DNA of 64,000 nt, taken from Symsagittifera roscoffensis. Lineage: Eukaryota > Xenacoelomorpha > Acoela > Convolutidae. The notes beneath the pieces were generated by a model. That model ran no database searches. It was not told the DNA's origin and worked only from the letters and a program-made list of their open reading frames with translations. The position numbers and the translations under genes are program-made. Numbering within the stretch: the stretch's first letter is position 1; every line of letters begins with the position of its first letter. Location of the stretch: the NCBI RefSeq assembly GCF_963678635.1, contig NC_087069.1, positions 18,328,660 to 18,392,659 on the forward strand, given 5' to 3'. Shown one piece after another: positions 62,301 to 64,000 of this stretch.

Positions 62301-63960
62301 CACCGCCACTATTCTGTTCAAGTCAAGGTGTTGGTGTTTTTGCCAGTCGCGGTGCTTATGTCTTTTTGTGGTCACGTCGTTTAGTTTTTCCAGGGTGACC
62401 ACTTGGTCACTTTTTTAGTGACCAGTCACTATTGGTCACTATTTTTTCAATAGCCACTAAAAGTCACTGTTTACAACAAAGCTTTCTGTTTTTATTATTT
62501 TTTAAAGGGTCCCCTCTTTGCACTATTTTGAGATATCCGTTTTTGGTGACGGACCGTAAAATTTTTCTAATGGCGCCTTCAGTCTTTTGGTGGGCCGCTC
62601 CGTTAGTCTTTTCTTGAATCGCGCCGTCTTTCTTTTAGGTCGCACTGCCACTTTTCTGTTCAAGTCAAGGTGTTGGTGTTTTTGCCAGTCGCGGTGCTTA
62701 TGTCTTTTTGTGGTCGCGTCGTTTAGTCTTTTCCAGAGTGACCACTTGGTCACTATTTTAGTGACCAGTCACTATTGGTCACTATTTTTTCAATGGTCAC
62801 TAAAAGTCACTATTTACAACAGAGTTTTCTGTTTTTTATTATTTTTTAAAGGGTCCCCTCTTTGCACTATTTTCAGATATCCGTTTTTGGTGACGGACCG
62901 TAAAATTTTTTTAAAGGCGCCTTCAGTATTTTGTTGGGCCGCTCCGTGAGTCTTTCCTTGAATCGCGCCGTCTTTCTTTTAGGTCGCACCGCCATTTTTC
63001 TGTTCAAGTCAAGGTGTTGGTGTTTTTGCCAGTCGCGGTGCTTATGTCTTTTTGTGGTCGCGTCGTTTAGTCTTTTCCAGGGTGACCACTTGGTCACTAT
63101 TTTAATTCCAGTCACTATTGGTCTTTTTTTTTCAATAGCCACTAAAAGTCACTGTTTACAACAAAGCTTTCTGTTTTTATTATTTTTTAAAGGGTCCCCT
63201 CTTTGCACTATTTTGAGATATCCGTTTTTGGTGACGGACCGTAAATTTTTTCTAAAGGCGCCTTCAGTCTTTTATTGGGCCGCTCCGTTAGTCTTTTCTT
63301 GAATCGCGCCGTCTTTCTTTTAGGTCGCACTGCCACTTTTCTGTTCAAGTCAAGGTGTTGGTGATTTTGCCAGTCGCGGTGCTTATGTCTTTTTGTGGTC
63401 GCGTCGTTTAGTCTTTTCCAGGGTGACCACTTGGTCACTTTTTTAGTGTTCAGTCACTATTGGTCACTAATTTTTCAATGGTCACTAAAAGACACTATTT
63501 ACAACAGAGCTTTCTGTTTTTTAGTATTTTTCAAAGGGTCCCCTCTTTGCACTATTTTGAGATATCCGTTTTTGGTGACGGACCGTAAAAATTTTCGTAA
63601 GGCGCCTTCAGTTTTTTGTTGGGCCGCTCCGTTAGTCTTTTCTTGAATCGCGCCGTCTTTCTTTTAGGTCGCACCGCCACTTTTCTGTTCAAGTCAAGGT
63701 GTTGGTGTTTTTGCCAGTCGCGGTGCTTATGTCTTTTTGTGGTCTCTTCGTTTAGTCTTTTCCAGGGTGACCACTTGTTCACTAGTTTAGTGACCAGTCA
63801 CTATTGGTCTCTATTTTTTCAATGGTCACTAAAAGTCACCATTTACAAAAAAGCTTTCTGATTTTTAATAATTTTTAAAGCGTCCCTCCCCTCTTTGCAC
63901 TGTTTTGAGATAACCGTTTTTGGTGACGGACCGTAAATTTTTTCTAAAGGCGCCTTTGGC
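62300..63960. repeat. ~344-bp satellite array
   Basis: The phrase CCCCTCTTTGCACTATTTTG recurs at about 62511, 62855, 63196, 63540 and 63888 (spacings 344, 341, 344, 348). Each unit also has GGTCACTATT-type inverted pieces (TTGGTCACT / AGTGACC) and the TCGCGCCGTC phrase. The open frames on both strands (76-123 codons) repeat with the same period and are products of the satellite, not genes. Confidence 0.92.
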
Positions 63961-64000
63961 ACCAATATATACTAAAATTGAGGGGGGAGCGCGCCGAAAA

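Noticed and set aside
62190-63861. 76-123 codon frames, e.g. with KRLTERPNK-type repeats on the minus strand
   Set aside because: They recur once per 344-bp satellite unit and have mirror frames on the other strand; no independent coding signal.
1-64000. CRISPR array, bacterial operon or plasmid origin
   Set aside because: Spliced gene, LTR and non-LTR retroelements and SINEs show eukaryotic DNA; the tandem repeats have no spacer architecture.

Overview
The window is metazoan nuclear DNA. It has one host gene with twelve GT-AG exons and kilobase introns, jockey/CR1-type and R2-like non-LTR retroelements, a Tc1 transposase fossil, tRNA-derived SINEs and several satellites. I cannot name the species. 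The only host gene I can support is a gamma-glutamyltransferase 7-like type II membrane protein (42433-60261, + strand), whose catalytic residues are almost all replaced.

Layout. 1-4012 (-): decayed Ty3/gypsy gag-pol. 4235-5140: tandem array lying where that copy's 5' leader should be. 5141-7440: no gene seen. 7690-8190 (+): fossil of an R2-like reverse transcriptase. 8192-12040 (-): near full-length jockey/CR1-type LINE with ORF1, AP endonuclease, RT and a (CAA)n tail. 12060-37935 (+): a giant 25.9-kb LTR retrotransposon. 38242-42170: an orphan ORF followed by nested R2-like RT elements. 42433-60261: the GGT7-like gene, its introns filled with repeats and a Tc1 fossil. 60262-64000: non-coding DNA ending in a ~344-bp satellite.

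The LTR element is the most unusual object. Its two 621-bp TG...CA repeats differ at about 13 positions by eye. Between them lie, all on the + strand: a 2.9-kb leader crowded with copies of a CCGGA(A/G)GGGTC motif; a gag frame interrupted by three in-frame TAG codons; a pol in the -1 frame with protease, RNase H, integrase and a C-terminal macrodomain-like region; and 12 kb of accessory genes. The first large accessory ORF has a complete SGNH-hydrolase (GDSL esterase) catalytic set. The others match no family I know. The RT core is deleted here with a filler-DNA scar, and 2796 bp of accessory genes are tandemly duplicated almost without divergence.

How the parts fit together (inference): gag-pol is a conventional Ty3/gypsy engine. 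The accessory block follows pol where other LTR elements carry env, behind a candidate splice acceptor at 24772. The left-edge remnant is a related copy with the complementary defect: it keeps an RT with YIDD but lacks protease. It also has a leader array built on a similar motif, so the leader repeat looks like a feature of the family.
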